This document shows positions 1-4,267 of a DNA stretch of 20,930 nucleotides, one piece after another. A model generated the notes under the pieces. The model did no database searches. It saw nothing but the letters and a program-made list of their open reading frames with translations, and had not been told where the DNA came from. The stretch is from a virus. The stretch covers positions 1-20,930 of IMG/VR virus record IMGVR_UViG_3300025769_001038. One strand, given 5' to 3'. Position 1 is the stretch's first letter; each line of letters begins with the position of its first letter. The position numbers and the translations under genes were made by a program.

Positions 1-163
1 TATTCTATTAGCTATTTCAGCCTAAAAATTACCTTTTAAAATATCTTTAGTTAAATCAGCTAGTTGGACTTGGTTTAAAATTGCTCTTTTGCAAGTTTGG
101 GGGGCTACTATAATTATTACTGACCCCATCTCCCCCCTCCCGCCCCTTCAATCGACCCTACCT

Positions 164-214
164 CCATCGAACGAACGCTCGATATATCTCCTGGCCATCG
201 AACAATCGCTCGAT
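164..214. repeat. Two 20-bp operator-like repeats, ATCGA...TCGAT
   Basis: Positions 164-183 and 195-214 are direct repeats matching at 18 of 20 bases, 31 bp apart start to start (about three helical turns). Each core begins ATCGA and ends TCGAT, so each is itself an inverted repeat. The spacing on one DNA face and the dyad symmetry are typical of a dimeric regulator's tandem operators. The binding protein is unknown. Origin iterons are the alternative. Confidence 0.55.
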
Positions 215-216
215 AA

Positions 217-257
217 TTGGTCAGACCAAATTGGTCAGACCAAATTGGTAGGGCCAA
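217..257. repeat. Three tandem 14-bp palindromic repeats, TTGGTCAGACCAA
   Basis: TTGGTCAGACCAA occurs exactly at 217-229 and 231-243, and a degenerate third copy TTGGTAGGGCCAA lies at 245-257, giving a strict 14-bp period. Each unit is a perfect or near-perfect inverted repeat (TTGGTC / GACCAA). The array directly follows the ATCGA repeats. The most likely role is a protein-binding array (operator or replication iterons). No protein can be assigned from sequence alone. Confidence 0.55.
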
Positions 258-331
258 ATGGTGTGAGGGGTTTTGTGGTAGCCATTAAACAGCAACTCGC
301 TAACCACTCAAGCCAATCCACGACCATAAAC

Positions 332-351
332 TACTGTATAAAAGAACAGTA
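332..351. promoter_or_regulatory. LexA (SOS) box
   Basis: The 20-mer TACTGTATAAAAGAACAGTA fits the gammaproteobacterial LexA consensus TACTG-(TA)5-CAGTA at every conserved outer base, with an AT-rich core. CTG is at 334-336 and CAG at 347-349, with the required 10 bases between them. It abuts a possible -35 element at 350-355 and lies about 95 bases upstream of the first early gene, which is a normal place for LexA to block transcription. This implies control by host LexA or a phage LexA-like repressor. Binding itself is inferred. Confidence 0.65.
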
Positions 352-378
352 GACAAGATAGAATTTATTATATAGACT
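350..378 (+). promoter_or_regulatory. Candidate sigma70-type early promoter
   Basis: TAGACA (350-355, 5 of 6 matches to TTGACA) and TAGACT (373-378, 4 of 6 matches to TATAAT) are separated by 17 bases. The -35 overlaps the right end of the LexA box, and the start point would fall next to the second palindrome (387-402). The arrangement would let a repressor on either site block initiation. A TATAAA inside the LexA box (337-342) is an alternative -10, but I see no good -35 for it. Confidence 0.4.
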
Positions 379-386
379 CTTAATCA

Positions 387-402
387 CTGTCAACAATGAC
401 AG
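387..402. promoter_or_regulatory. Second CTG-N10-CAG palindrome, LexA-like
   Basis: CTGTCAACAATGACAG is a perfect 6-4-6 inverted repeat with the CTGT-N8-ACAG skeleton of a LexA box but a non-alternating core, so it would be a weaker site. It starts 53 bp after the equivalent base of the first box, about five helical turns, compatible with cooperative binding on one face. It sits close to the predicted transcription start. It could instead form an RNA hairpin in the leader of the first early mRNA. Confidence 0.4.
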
Positions 403-444
403 CAACTAAACAAACACACTAACCAATAAATAGGAGAAATTAAG

Positions 445-606
445 ATGAATAAGTATTACTCGAACAACTACATCGGACAAATTGAAGTAACAGACCCTAA
501 CGGCGACACTAATATTGTTCACTTGGTAGAAATAATCGGCGGACCGGATTACAGCTTCGCTATTTATGCGGTTCATTCTAACGGCTATTACACTTATTCC
601 GAGTAA
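445..606 (+). CDS. Small early protein, unknown (53 aa)
   Basis: The first gene after the SOS-type control region encodes 53 residues beginning MNKYYSNNYIGQIEV. A clear AGGAG ribosome site (432-436) sits 8 bases before the ATG. The product is rich in Tyr, Asn and Gly, with no Cys, no membrane segment and no motif I recognise; alternating polar and hydrophobic residues suggest a small beta-rich fold. First position in an early operon is a typical place for host-takeover or anti-defence proteins, but that is position-based inference. The opposite-strand open frame over this locus has no comparable ribosome site. Confidence 0.6.
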   Translation: MNKYYSNNYIGQIEVTDPNGDTNIVHLVEIIGGPDYSFAIYAVHSNGYYTYSE

Positions 607-619
607 CCACACTGACGAG

Positions 620-666
620 AGCCAGACTTAGTACCGTTATAGGAGCGGTACTGCTGGTTGGCTTTT
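620..666 (+). terminator. Possible terminator or leader hairpin between the first two genes
   Basis: GTACCG (631-636) pairs with CGGTAC (646-651). An outer stem of AGCC (620-623) with GGCT (660-663), and CCAG (622-625) facing CTGG (654-657), could extend it with bulges, ending in TTTT (663-666). The U tract is short and the stem imperfect, so it may be a weak terminator or a processing hairpin. Confidence 0.3.
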
Positions 667-681
667 CAACCGTAACCCTGA

Positions 682-706
682 TGACACTTGTCATCAACAA
701 TGACAG
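682..706. promoter_or_regulatory. TGACA/TGTCA palindrome cluster
   Basis: TGACA-CT-TGTCA (682-693) is an inverted repeat, and another TGACA follows at 701-705. The 13-mer TCAACAATGACAG (694-706) is identical to 390-402 in the first palindrome upstream of the 445 gene. Both copies precede small genes. This could be a shared regulator site or a shared mRNA leader element. It is not a LexA box because the CTG-N10-CAG spacing fails. Confidence 0.35.
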
Positions 707-728
707 GAACAAAAAAGAGGAAAAGACA

Positions 729-887
729 ATGAAAGATGAAAAGAAATTGTATGCGGTATGGGTGGGAGGTGTTGCCGACTATTTTGATGATGAAGTGAGC
801 GCGGAATTGTCTGCACGTTATTGGAAGGCAGAAGGCTATGACGACGTGCAAGTAGAATTAATCGGGGCGATAGAATCTAATCAATAA
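729..887 (+). CDS. Small early protein, unknown (52 aa)
   Basis: The start at 729 is preferred over the in-frame ATG at 681 because AGAGGAAA lies just upstream at normal spacing, whereas 681 sits inside the TGACA palindrome cluster. The 52-residue product (MKDEKKLYAVWVGGVADYFD...) has the look of short phage proteins combining a V-W-V strand, an acidic DYFDDE segment, a helix with ELSARYWKAEGYDD, and a closing VQVELI strand, that is a small alpha/beta domain. No catalytic motif is visible. Function is unknown; it is likely co-regulated with the flanking small genes. Confidence 0.6.
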   Translation: MKDEKKLYAVWVGGVADYFDDEVSAELSARYWKAEGYDDVQVELIGAIESNQ

Positions 888-894
888 CAATCAC

Positions 895-912
895 TGGGGG
901 CTTCGACCCCCA
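895..912 (+). other. Strong GC stem-loop between early genes
   Basis: TGGGGG (895-900), loop CTTCGA, and CCCCCA (907-912) form a perfect 6-bp GC-rich hairpin directly after the stop at 887 and before the ribosome site of the 930 gene. It lacks a T tract, so it is more likely an mRNA stability or processing element than a full intrinsic terminator. Confidence 0.4.
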
Positions 913-929
913 TTACAGAGGGTTAAACA

Positions 930-1157
930 ATGAGATCGGTATATATCGGTTCGGCAACACGGCCAGACGGTTATTTCGGGGACACTGTAAGGGTTTACCT
1001 AGTTTTTGATAATGGTTATCTGTACGAGGTTCACAGGTACGGATACCATAAGTCCCCCGTTCTGCCTATGCAATTCGCAGATTATATAGAGGCGGCTGCA
1101 TATATAGGTTTCAATCCAGAAGCAAAAGAATTTTATTCGGACGTTATTTATTCTTAG
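930..1157 (+). CDS. Small early protein, unknown (75 aa)
   Basis: Encodes 75 residues starting MRSVYIGSATRPDGYFGD, with AGAGGG (917-922) 7 bases before the ATG. Aromatic residues are abundant (many Tyr and Phe), the N-terminal half looks like strands, and there is a probable helix around ADYIEAAAYIG. No signal peptide, Cys or membrane segment is seen. The stop codon TAG overlaps the AGGAGG ribosome site of the next gene, implying tight co-expression. Family not recognised. Confidence 0.6.
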   Translation: MRSVYIGSATRPDGYFGDTVRVYLVFDNGYLYEVHRYGYHKSPVLPMQFADYIEAAAYIGFNPEAKEFYSDVIYS

Positions 1158-1169
1158 GAGGGTAAGACA

Positions 1170-1487
1170 ATGAATGACTTTATTATCAATGACTACATAC
1201 TGAACCAAGAAGCACGCGAGATCGTGGACGAGATTCTATCTCAAGCCGATGAAGGTCAGGATATTGAGGAGCTGATCAGTCAGACGGTAGACGGCCACGA
1301 GTGGGTTATCTACACCTACAAGGCGCTTAGACTCTGCGCTGAGTGCAACACCACAGAAGGAGAGGCAATGCTAGAGGATACGGGTCAGACGTTTTCAGAC
1401 GTAGGCAAACACGCAACAGCGGTCGCATACTGGACTCTATGCGTGGCGTGTTATAACTACTTAAACGAATTACAGGAGGCGGCATAA
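1170..1487 (+). CDS. Strongly acidic early protein, unknown (105 aa)
   Basis: AGGAGGG (1156-1162) gives an excellent start. The 105-residue product has 21 Asp/Glu against 4 Lys/Arg, a net charge near -17, with an acidic helix-rich N-terminal half (REIVDEILSQADEG, then DIEELISQTVDGHEW) and a hydrophobic C-terminal half containing several Cys (AYWTLCVACYNYLNEL). The early position and negative charge resemble DNA-mimic anti-restriction proteins such as T7 Ocr in general properties only; I see no specific sequence match. It overlaps the next start by one base (TAATG). Confidence 0.65.
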   Translation: MNDFIINDYILNQEAREIVDEILSQADEGQDIEELISQTVDGHEWVIYTYKALRLCAECNTTEGEAMLEDTGQTFSDVGKHATAVAYWTLCVACYNYLNELQEAA

Positions 1488-1720
1488 TGAACATTAAACC
1501 AATAGCATCAAATCAAACCGAACTAACTACAACAGAGGGAACCGTTATCCTGTTCTCATATCAGACACCAGTGGCAGCACTGCTACCCTCTGGGAGGTAC
1601 GTCAGGACTTCCAACTGGTACAGTCAGACAACCACTAGGCATATCAACAAGTGGCTATCTGGTGTGACTGCTGACGTTGAAGAACAACCAGAATCATTCT
1701 TCCACAGCTTAACGGCCTAG
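1487..1720 (+). CDS. Small early protein with TPVA...TTRHINKWL motif (77 aa)
   Basis: Translation is coupled to the previous gene (TAATG) with AGGAGG at 1474-1479. Residues about 22-58 read as a strand with SYQTPVAALLP, then RYVRTSNWYSQTTTRHINKWL. I associate this pattern with a family of small phage and plasmid proteins of unknown function, possibly the one labelled DUF8033; that label is from memory and uncertain. The conserved Tyr, Trp, Ser/Thr-rich and Arg-His cluster suggests a binding surface. Function unknown. Confidence 0.6.
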   Translation: MNIKPIASNQTELTTTEGTVILFSYQTPVAALLPSGRYVRTSNWYSQTTTRHINKWLSGVTADVEEQPESFFHSLTA

Positions 1721-1735
1721 TTGTTAAAGAACATC

Positions 1736-1784
1736 GGGGAGGAAATCAGAGGGCAAACCCACAACGGAAACCCCTCACCTCCCC
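1736..1784 (+). other. Structured intergenic RNA element
   Basis: GGGGAGG (1736-1742) is exactly complementary to CCTCCCC (1778-1784), and inside it GAGGG (1749-1753) is complementary to CCCTC (1772-1776). This gives an extended stem with an internal loop and a roughly 18-base terminal loop. The intergenic space (1721-1831) is otherwise empty. No U tract follows, so it may act in mRNA processing or translation control of the 1832 gene. Confidence 0.35.
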
Positions 1785-1831
1785 TGTACCATCGGAACCG
1801 AAGTAACAAATTTAATCTATGGGGGTGAACC

Positions 1832-2158
1832 ATGAAATTTACATTTAGCGGTAAAGAATTGCGGGCGGTTGTCAAAACGTCCTTAAAGGATAACTGCCAG
1901 TTGCCATACGGTCAGGGGCCGTCAGAGCAGCGTGGTGTTTGGTTAGTAAATGACGCCGGTGTATATCTCATGCCAGCTAATAGCAAGGGCATACCAAAGC
2001 ATATTGCCTACGCTCAAGGATTTAAAGATGAAGGGCTTTATGGTGATGACTTTGCGGAATTTATACCGCTATCAATCGGCCAGCTTGACAGGATTATCAA
2101 CGGTAATCGGCCCCTATATGTTGAAGTTAGCGAAAACAGTCTAAAGGTGACAGCGTGA
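1832..2158 (+). CDS. DUF3085-like protein (108 aa)
   Basis: A GGGGGTG ribosome site precedes the ATG. The segment GVWLVNDAGVYLMPAN (residues about 35-50), then HIAYAQGF and a downstream GDDFAEFIPL, matches the pattern I know for DUF3085 proteins of plasmids and phages (G-WLV-D-GVYLM ... YA-G ... GDD--EF). The domain fills the whole protein and has no known activity. It overlaps the methyltransferase start by 4 bases, so the two are co-translated; a joint role in DNA modification is only a guess. Confidence 0.6.
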   Translation: MKFTFSGKELRAVVKTSLKDNCQLPYGQGPSEQRGVWLVNDAGVYLMPANSKGIPKHIAYAQGFKDEGLYGDDFAEFIPLSIGQLDRIINGNRPLYVEVSENSLKVTA

Positions 2159-2751
2159 GAGTCCTTGTTGCTTGTGAATTCTCTGGACGTGTTCGAGATG
2201 CTTTTATCGCAAGAGGTCATAACGCAATAAGTTGTGACCTCCTGCCAAATGACGGGCCACATATTCAGGGTGATGTTAGAGGCTTACTGAGTGAGCCTTG
2301 GGATCTTGTCATAGCTCACCCACCATGCACTAGACTCTGCAATTCTGGCGTGCGTTGGCTACATGAAAGGAACCTCTGGGCTGAAATGGAAGCCGCAGCA
2401 AATTTCTTCTTGGAATGCTTGGGGGCTAATGCGTCAAAAGTAGCAGTCGAAAACCCAGTGATGCATAGGTACGCCAGAGAAATAATTGGACGTGGGCCTG
2501 ACTTCACGATTCAACCTTGGAATTTCGGCGATCCTTTCAAAAAACGAACTTGTTTTTGGACTAAAGGGCTTGACCCACTTACTCCAACCTCTACAATGAC
2601 TGCGGCCGATGCCGTTGCGGAAGTCCATTTAATGCCGCCATCGAAGGACAGATGGAAGAAGCGGTCAGTTACATATCAAGGCATCGCAAACGCAATGGCC
2701 GAGCAATGGGGATCGAAAGGGGAGAATTGCGCCATAAGTGGCCCAGAATAG
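2155..2751 (+). CDS. Short C5-cytosine DNA methyltransferase (198 aa)
   Basis: A GTG start with AAGGTGA upstream opens a 198-residue protein with the C5-methyltransferase order of motifs: SAM-binding motif I (VLVACEFSGRVRDAF, residues 3-17), an acidic residue after strand 2 (D28), catalytic PPC (56-58) in VIAHPPCTRLCNSG, VENP (98-101) as the ENV motif, a basic QPWNFGDPFKKRT stretch (120-132) where motif VIII would lie, and a motif X-like TYQGIANAMAEQW (173-185). It would transfer a methyl group to cytosine C5 in phage DNA, probably protecting it from restriction. It is far shorter than full enzymes (300-400 aa) and lacks an obvious target-recognition domain. No partner endonuclease is adjacent. 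Its 3' end is partly duplicated at 3144-3246. Confidence 0.75.
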   Translation: MRVLVACEFSGRVRDAFIARGHNAISCDLLPNDGPHIQGDVRGLLSEPWDLVIAHPPCTRLCNSGVRWLHERNLWAEMEAAANFFLECLGANASKVAVENPVMHRYAREIIGRGPDFTIQPWNFGDPFKKRTCFWTKGLDPLTPTSTMTAADAVAEVHLMPPSKDRWKKRSVTYQGIANAMAEQWGSKGENCAISGPE

Positions 2752-2891
2752 CCCAGAATCGGGATAATAGAATCGGGCATAGGCCTGACGGGCTGTTAAC
2801 AGGTGCCAATAGGCCACATATAACTGGCAAGGGGCGTGAATTCTTCGCCAATGTCATAATGAAAGACGGACTAATTCAGTCAGTAAAGTAG
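2706..2891 (+). CDS. Possible small ORF overlapping the methyltransferase end (61 aa)
   Basis: Bases 2752-2899 are otherwise unexplained. A frame open from ATG 2706 gives 61 residues (MGIERGELRHKWPRIAQNRD... ending FFANVIMKDGLIQSVK). The first 46 bases lie out of frame within the methyltransferase. The C-terminal half reads like a plausible protein, but the ribosome site is poor and the N-terminal part is arginine-rich in the way shadow frames often are. It could be real, a remnant or chance. A tandem 10-bp near-repeat (GCCCAGAATA / GCCCAGAATC) lies at 2741-2760. Confidence 0.3.
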   Translation: MGIERGELRHKWPRIAQNRDNRIGHRPDGLLTGANRPHITGKGREFFANVIMKDGLIQSVK

Positions 2892-2899
2892 GGGGCAAC

Positions 2900-3142
2900 A
2901 TGAAAAGGCAAGTCATAATGGCAAGGCAAAGATCAAAAACACGGCGGCAATTTGCGGCAGTTTATTTAGCGGAAGGCATAGCATACCTACTGCCCGTTTT
3001 TGCGATCCTAACGATAATCTGCCTAGTTTCCTTGGCTGGAAAGTGGGACGCGCAAGAGGCAGAAGCTACAGTTGATCTCTGTCAAGAAATGCAAACAATT
3101 TATAAACAATCAAACGGCGAATATGGGTGGCCTACATGTTAA
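2900..3142 (+). CDS. Small single-pass membrane protein (80 aa)
   Basis: AGGGGG precedes ATG 2900; an in-frame ATG at 2918 is an alternative start. The basic N-terminus (about ten Lys/Arg in the first 17 residues) is followed by a membrane segment, residues about 29-47 (YLLPVFAILTIICLVSLAG). A soluble tail ends LCQEMQTIYKQSNGEYGWPTC. The basic-in charge pattern predicts a cytoplasmic N-terminus and an outside tail. The tail pattern, Cys-x-E-Met then Y-K/Q-x-x-x-G-x-YGWP, recurs in small phage inner-membrane proteins as far as I recall. Function unknown. It sits between the methyltransferase and a fragment of a second methyltransferase, so it may be an inserted cargo gene. Confidence 0.65.
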   Translation: MKRQVIMARQRSKTRRQFAAVYLAEGIAYLLPVFAILTIICLVSLAGKWDAQEAEATVDLCQEMQTIYKQSNGEYGWPTC

Positions 3143-3143
3143 A

Positions 3144-3246
3144 GATGGAAGAAGCGGTCTATCACGTATCAAGGCATTGCTAACGCTATCGCTGCACAAT
3201 GGGGATCGGGCCGAAGTACTTGTGCCCGATGTGAAAAGGGGGACTG
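3144..3246 (+). pseudogene. Orphan 3' fragment of a second C5-methyltransferase
   Basis: Bases 3144-3208 match 2651-2715 at 54 of 65 positions (about 83%). In the methyltransferase frame this stretch reads WKKRSITYQGIANAIAAQWG and continues SGRSTCARCEKGD to a stop at 3244-3246. That is the motif X C-terminus of a related enzyme with its own tail. It has no start: an in-frame TAA, the stop of the preceding membrane-protein gene (3140-3142), sits just before it. Differences are mostly at third codon positions, so it is a diverged homologue and not a fresh tandem duplication. It looks like a recombination scar. Confidence 0.65.
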
Positions 3247-3267
3247 AATGTGAGGGGCTATAATTAA

Positions 3268-3444
3268 ATGCAAAAAGAACAAGTCAAGGTTTTGCCAATG
3301 GAAGATAGCGAAATTAGAGCAAACCTTCAAAGATATGGCTACAGTAAACGCAATCTTGCACATCTTGCTAATCGTTTAACTGCAATTCACAAAGTTAAAC
3401 ATATAGTGCGTGCTGATAAAATTTATAGGGAAAAGGTGGACTGA
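3268..3444 (+). CDS. Small basic protein, unknown (58 aa)
   Basis: A 58-residue frame (MQKEQVKVLPMEDSEIRANL...) with GAGGGG about 11 bases upstream ends in TGA directly abutting the next ATG (3445), so it fits the operon exactly. The product is mostly helical with a net positive charge (RYGYSKRNLAHLANRLTAIHKVKHIVRADKI in pieces), suggesting nucleic-acid contact. There are no Cys or membrane segments. Family not recognised. Confidence 0.55.
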   Translation: MQKEQVKVLPMEDSEIRANLQRYGYSKRNLAHLANRLTAIHKVKHIVRADKIYREKVD

Positions 3445-3657
3445 ATGAATGAATTAATTGGCAGAATAGGAATTTTTGAAGATTCAAAGGAGCTGGCGCA
3501 AGCTTTGCGAATGATTGCTTCCAACCTTGAACCTGACGAGGCCTACTTTTTAAAGGAAGGCGCAATACAGATTGAAGAGATGTGGCAACTCCTCAAGCAA
3601 ATCAGAAAAAAAGCGGGGAAAGTGGGGAAAGTGGGTAAAGCTAACAAAACGCTCTAG
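3445..3657 (+). CDS. Small protein with Lys-Gly-Val repeat tail (70 aa)
   Basis: The AAGGTGGA ribosome site lies inside the end of the previous gene, whose stop touches this ATG. Residues 1-54 look helical (DSKELAQALRMIASNLEPDEAYFLKEGA, then EEMWQLLKQIRKK). The tail AGKVGKVGKANK comes from a short tandem nucleotide repeat (GGGGAAAGT units, about 3615-3640), a spot prone to slippage. A basic tail could bind nucleic acid. Function unknown. Confidence 0.6.
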   Translation: MNELIGRIGIFEDSKELAQALRMIASNLEPDEAYFLKEGAIQIEEMWQLLKQIRKKAGKVGKVGKANKTL

Positions 3658-3671
3658 AATGGATTTTATTT

Positions 3672-3700
3672 CTACCCTTTAGGTAGGTATTACCCTACCT
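3672..3700. promoter_or_regulatory. Overlapping inverted repeats before the replication module
   Basis: AGGTAGGTATTACCCTACCT (3681-3700) is a 7-6-7 perfect inverted repeat. An overlapping one pairs CTACC (3672-3676) with GGTAG (3682-3686), so alternative pairings share one arm. The region 3658-3758 has no other content apart from the AAGGAGG ribosome site of the 3759 gene. It could be an operator or an alternating hairpin. No T tract follows. Confidence 0.4.
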
Positions 3701-3758
3701 CATAAAATTGATTCTAGGGACTAAATTTGGCCTATTTAGCGCAAAAAGGAGGTATTTC

Positions 3759-4142
3759 ATGCGGGCGCAAAAACTATTGGATCGACTTGAATTTTATAGA
3801 TCAACAGGAAAGTCTACCTTTCTTGGAATCTGCCCAGCGCACAATGACAGATCGCCCAGCCTGAGAATCACTCAATGTGACGACTCAAGAGTCCTGATTC
3901 ATTGCTACGCTGGCTGTGGTGCAAATGAAATCCTGGCTTCCCTGGGGCTGAGGTGGGGCGATTTGTTCCCTGATTCTGAAAACTACTCAGCACACTGGTC
4001 TGTGAAGAAAAAAGAGCAGGAAACGATTGAGGAATGGGTTTTAAAGCTTGCAGAAAGTGACTTGAAGGCTGGCAAAAGGCTGTCTGAAAAGCAAAAAGAG
4101 GTAGTAAAACAAGCAAAGATCAAGAAATTGTATTCCCTATAA
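3759..4142 (+). CDS. Primase-type zinc-finger protein lacking a TOPRIM domain (127 aa)
   Basis: ATG 3759 with AAGGAGG is chosen over the longer in-frame start at 3708. Residues 20-70 form a CHC2-like zinc module: ICPAHNDRSPSLRI (C25, H28), then VLIHCYAGCG (H48, C49, C53), followed by EILASLGLRWGDLFP, the helix that ends this module in phage and plasmid primases. The remaining 55 residues are charged and helical. In primases this module recognises template DNA. The catalytic TOPRIM domain is absent, so on its own it should not synthesise primers; it may recruit or regulate the helicase encoded two genes downstream or a host primase. Confidence 0.7.
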   Translation: MRAQKLLDRLEFYRSTGKSTFLGICPAHNDRSPSLRITQCDDSRVLIHCYAGCGANEILASLGLRWGDLFPDSENYSAHWSVKKKEQETIEEWVLKLAESDLKAGKRLSEKQKEVVKQAKIKKLYSL

Positions 4143-4267
4143 GTAGTTATGGTGAAAAATAATTGTTATACTATTTTTGGAGCTAGGCTGGTCTGATCCA
4201 CTGGCTGAAGGGGTTTCCCTCTTTTCCCCGCGCTCCATTCCACTTAAAGAGGCCAAAAGGAGGCGCA
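4143..4267 (+). promoter_or_regulatory. 125-base intergenic leader with possible promoter and hairpins
   Basis: TATACT (4167-4172) is a fair -10, but the -35 at 17-base spacing (TAGTTA, 4144-4149) is poor. Beyond it, GGAGC (4179-4183) and GCTCC (4232-4236) are complementary and could close a folded domain containing smaller stems (AGGG 4209-4212 with CCCT 4217-4220). The AAGGAGG ribosome site follows (4257-4263). This is the largest gap in the replication module and may hold a promoter and structured leader. It does not fold as a normal tRNA. Confidence 0.3.

Larger units (their letters stand above)
1..444. other. Gene-poor control region at left edge
   Basis: No convincing gene lies here. 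The first 120 bases are AT-rich and contain an exact TATAAT (109-114) with no well-spaced -35 element. They are followed by a pyrimidine-rich run (124-148), then two families of palindromic repeats (164-257), a LexA-type box (332-351), a possible promoter (350-378) and a second CTG-N10-CAG palindrome (387-402). The first supported gene starts at 445. The dense palindromes and absence of coding signal indicate a regulatory region, probably the control point for the rightward early operon. What lies to the left is not visible. Confidence 0.6.

Noticed and set aside
109-114. Exact TATAAT as an early promoter
   Set aside because: No -35 element at 16-18 bases; TTGCAA is only 14 bases away, and no gene follows until 445.
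22-129. 35-codon minus-strand frame (MGSVIIIVAPQTCKRAILNQ...)
   Set aside because: It has a purine-rich stretch upstream and plausible residues, but it is very short, at the window edge, and unsupported by any motif or neighbour.
164-257. CRISPR array
   Set aside because: The repeats are palindromic operators 14 to 20 bp long with little or no spacer, and no cas gene is present.
89-352. 87-codon open frame across the left control region
   Set aside because: It begins at TTG without a ribosome site, has low-complexity Pro/Ser and repeat-derived residues, and runs through the palindromic arrays and the LexA box.
689-706. Third LexA box
   Set aside because: It shares a 13-mer with the 387-402 palindrome, but the CTG half is missing at the required 10-base spacing.
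681-728. N-terminal extension of the 729 gene to ATG 681
   Set aside because: The extension lies in a palindrome cluster, and the ribosome site fits ATG 729.
3072-3263. 63-codon plus-strand frame over the methyltransferase remnant
   Set aside because: It is out of frame with the recognisable motif X fragment and overlaps the end of the membrane-protein gene; the remnant explains the sequence better.
4179-4239. tRNA-like fold with complementary ends GGAGC/GCTCC
   Set aside because: No T-loop GGTTC-type box, no 7-bp acceptor stem and no proper anticodon arm.
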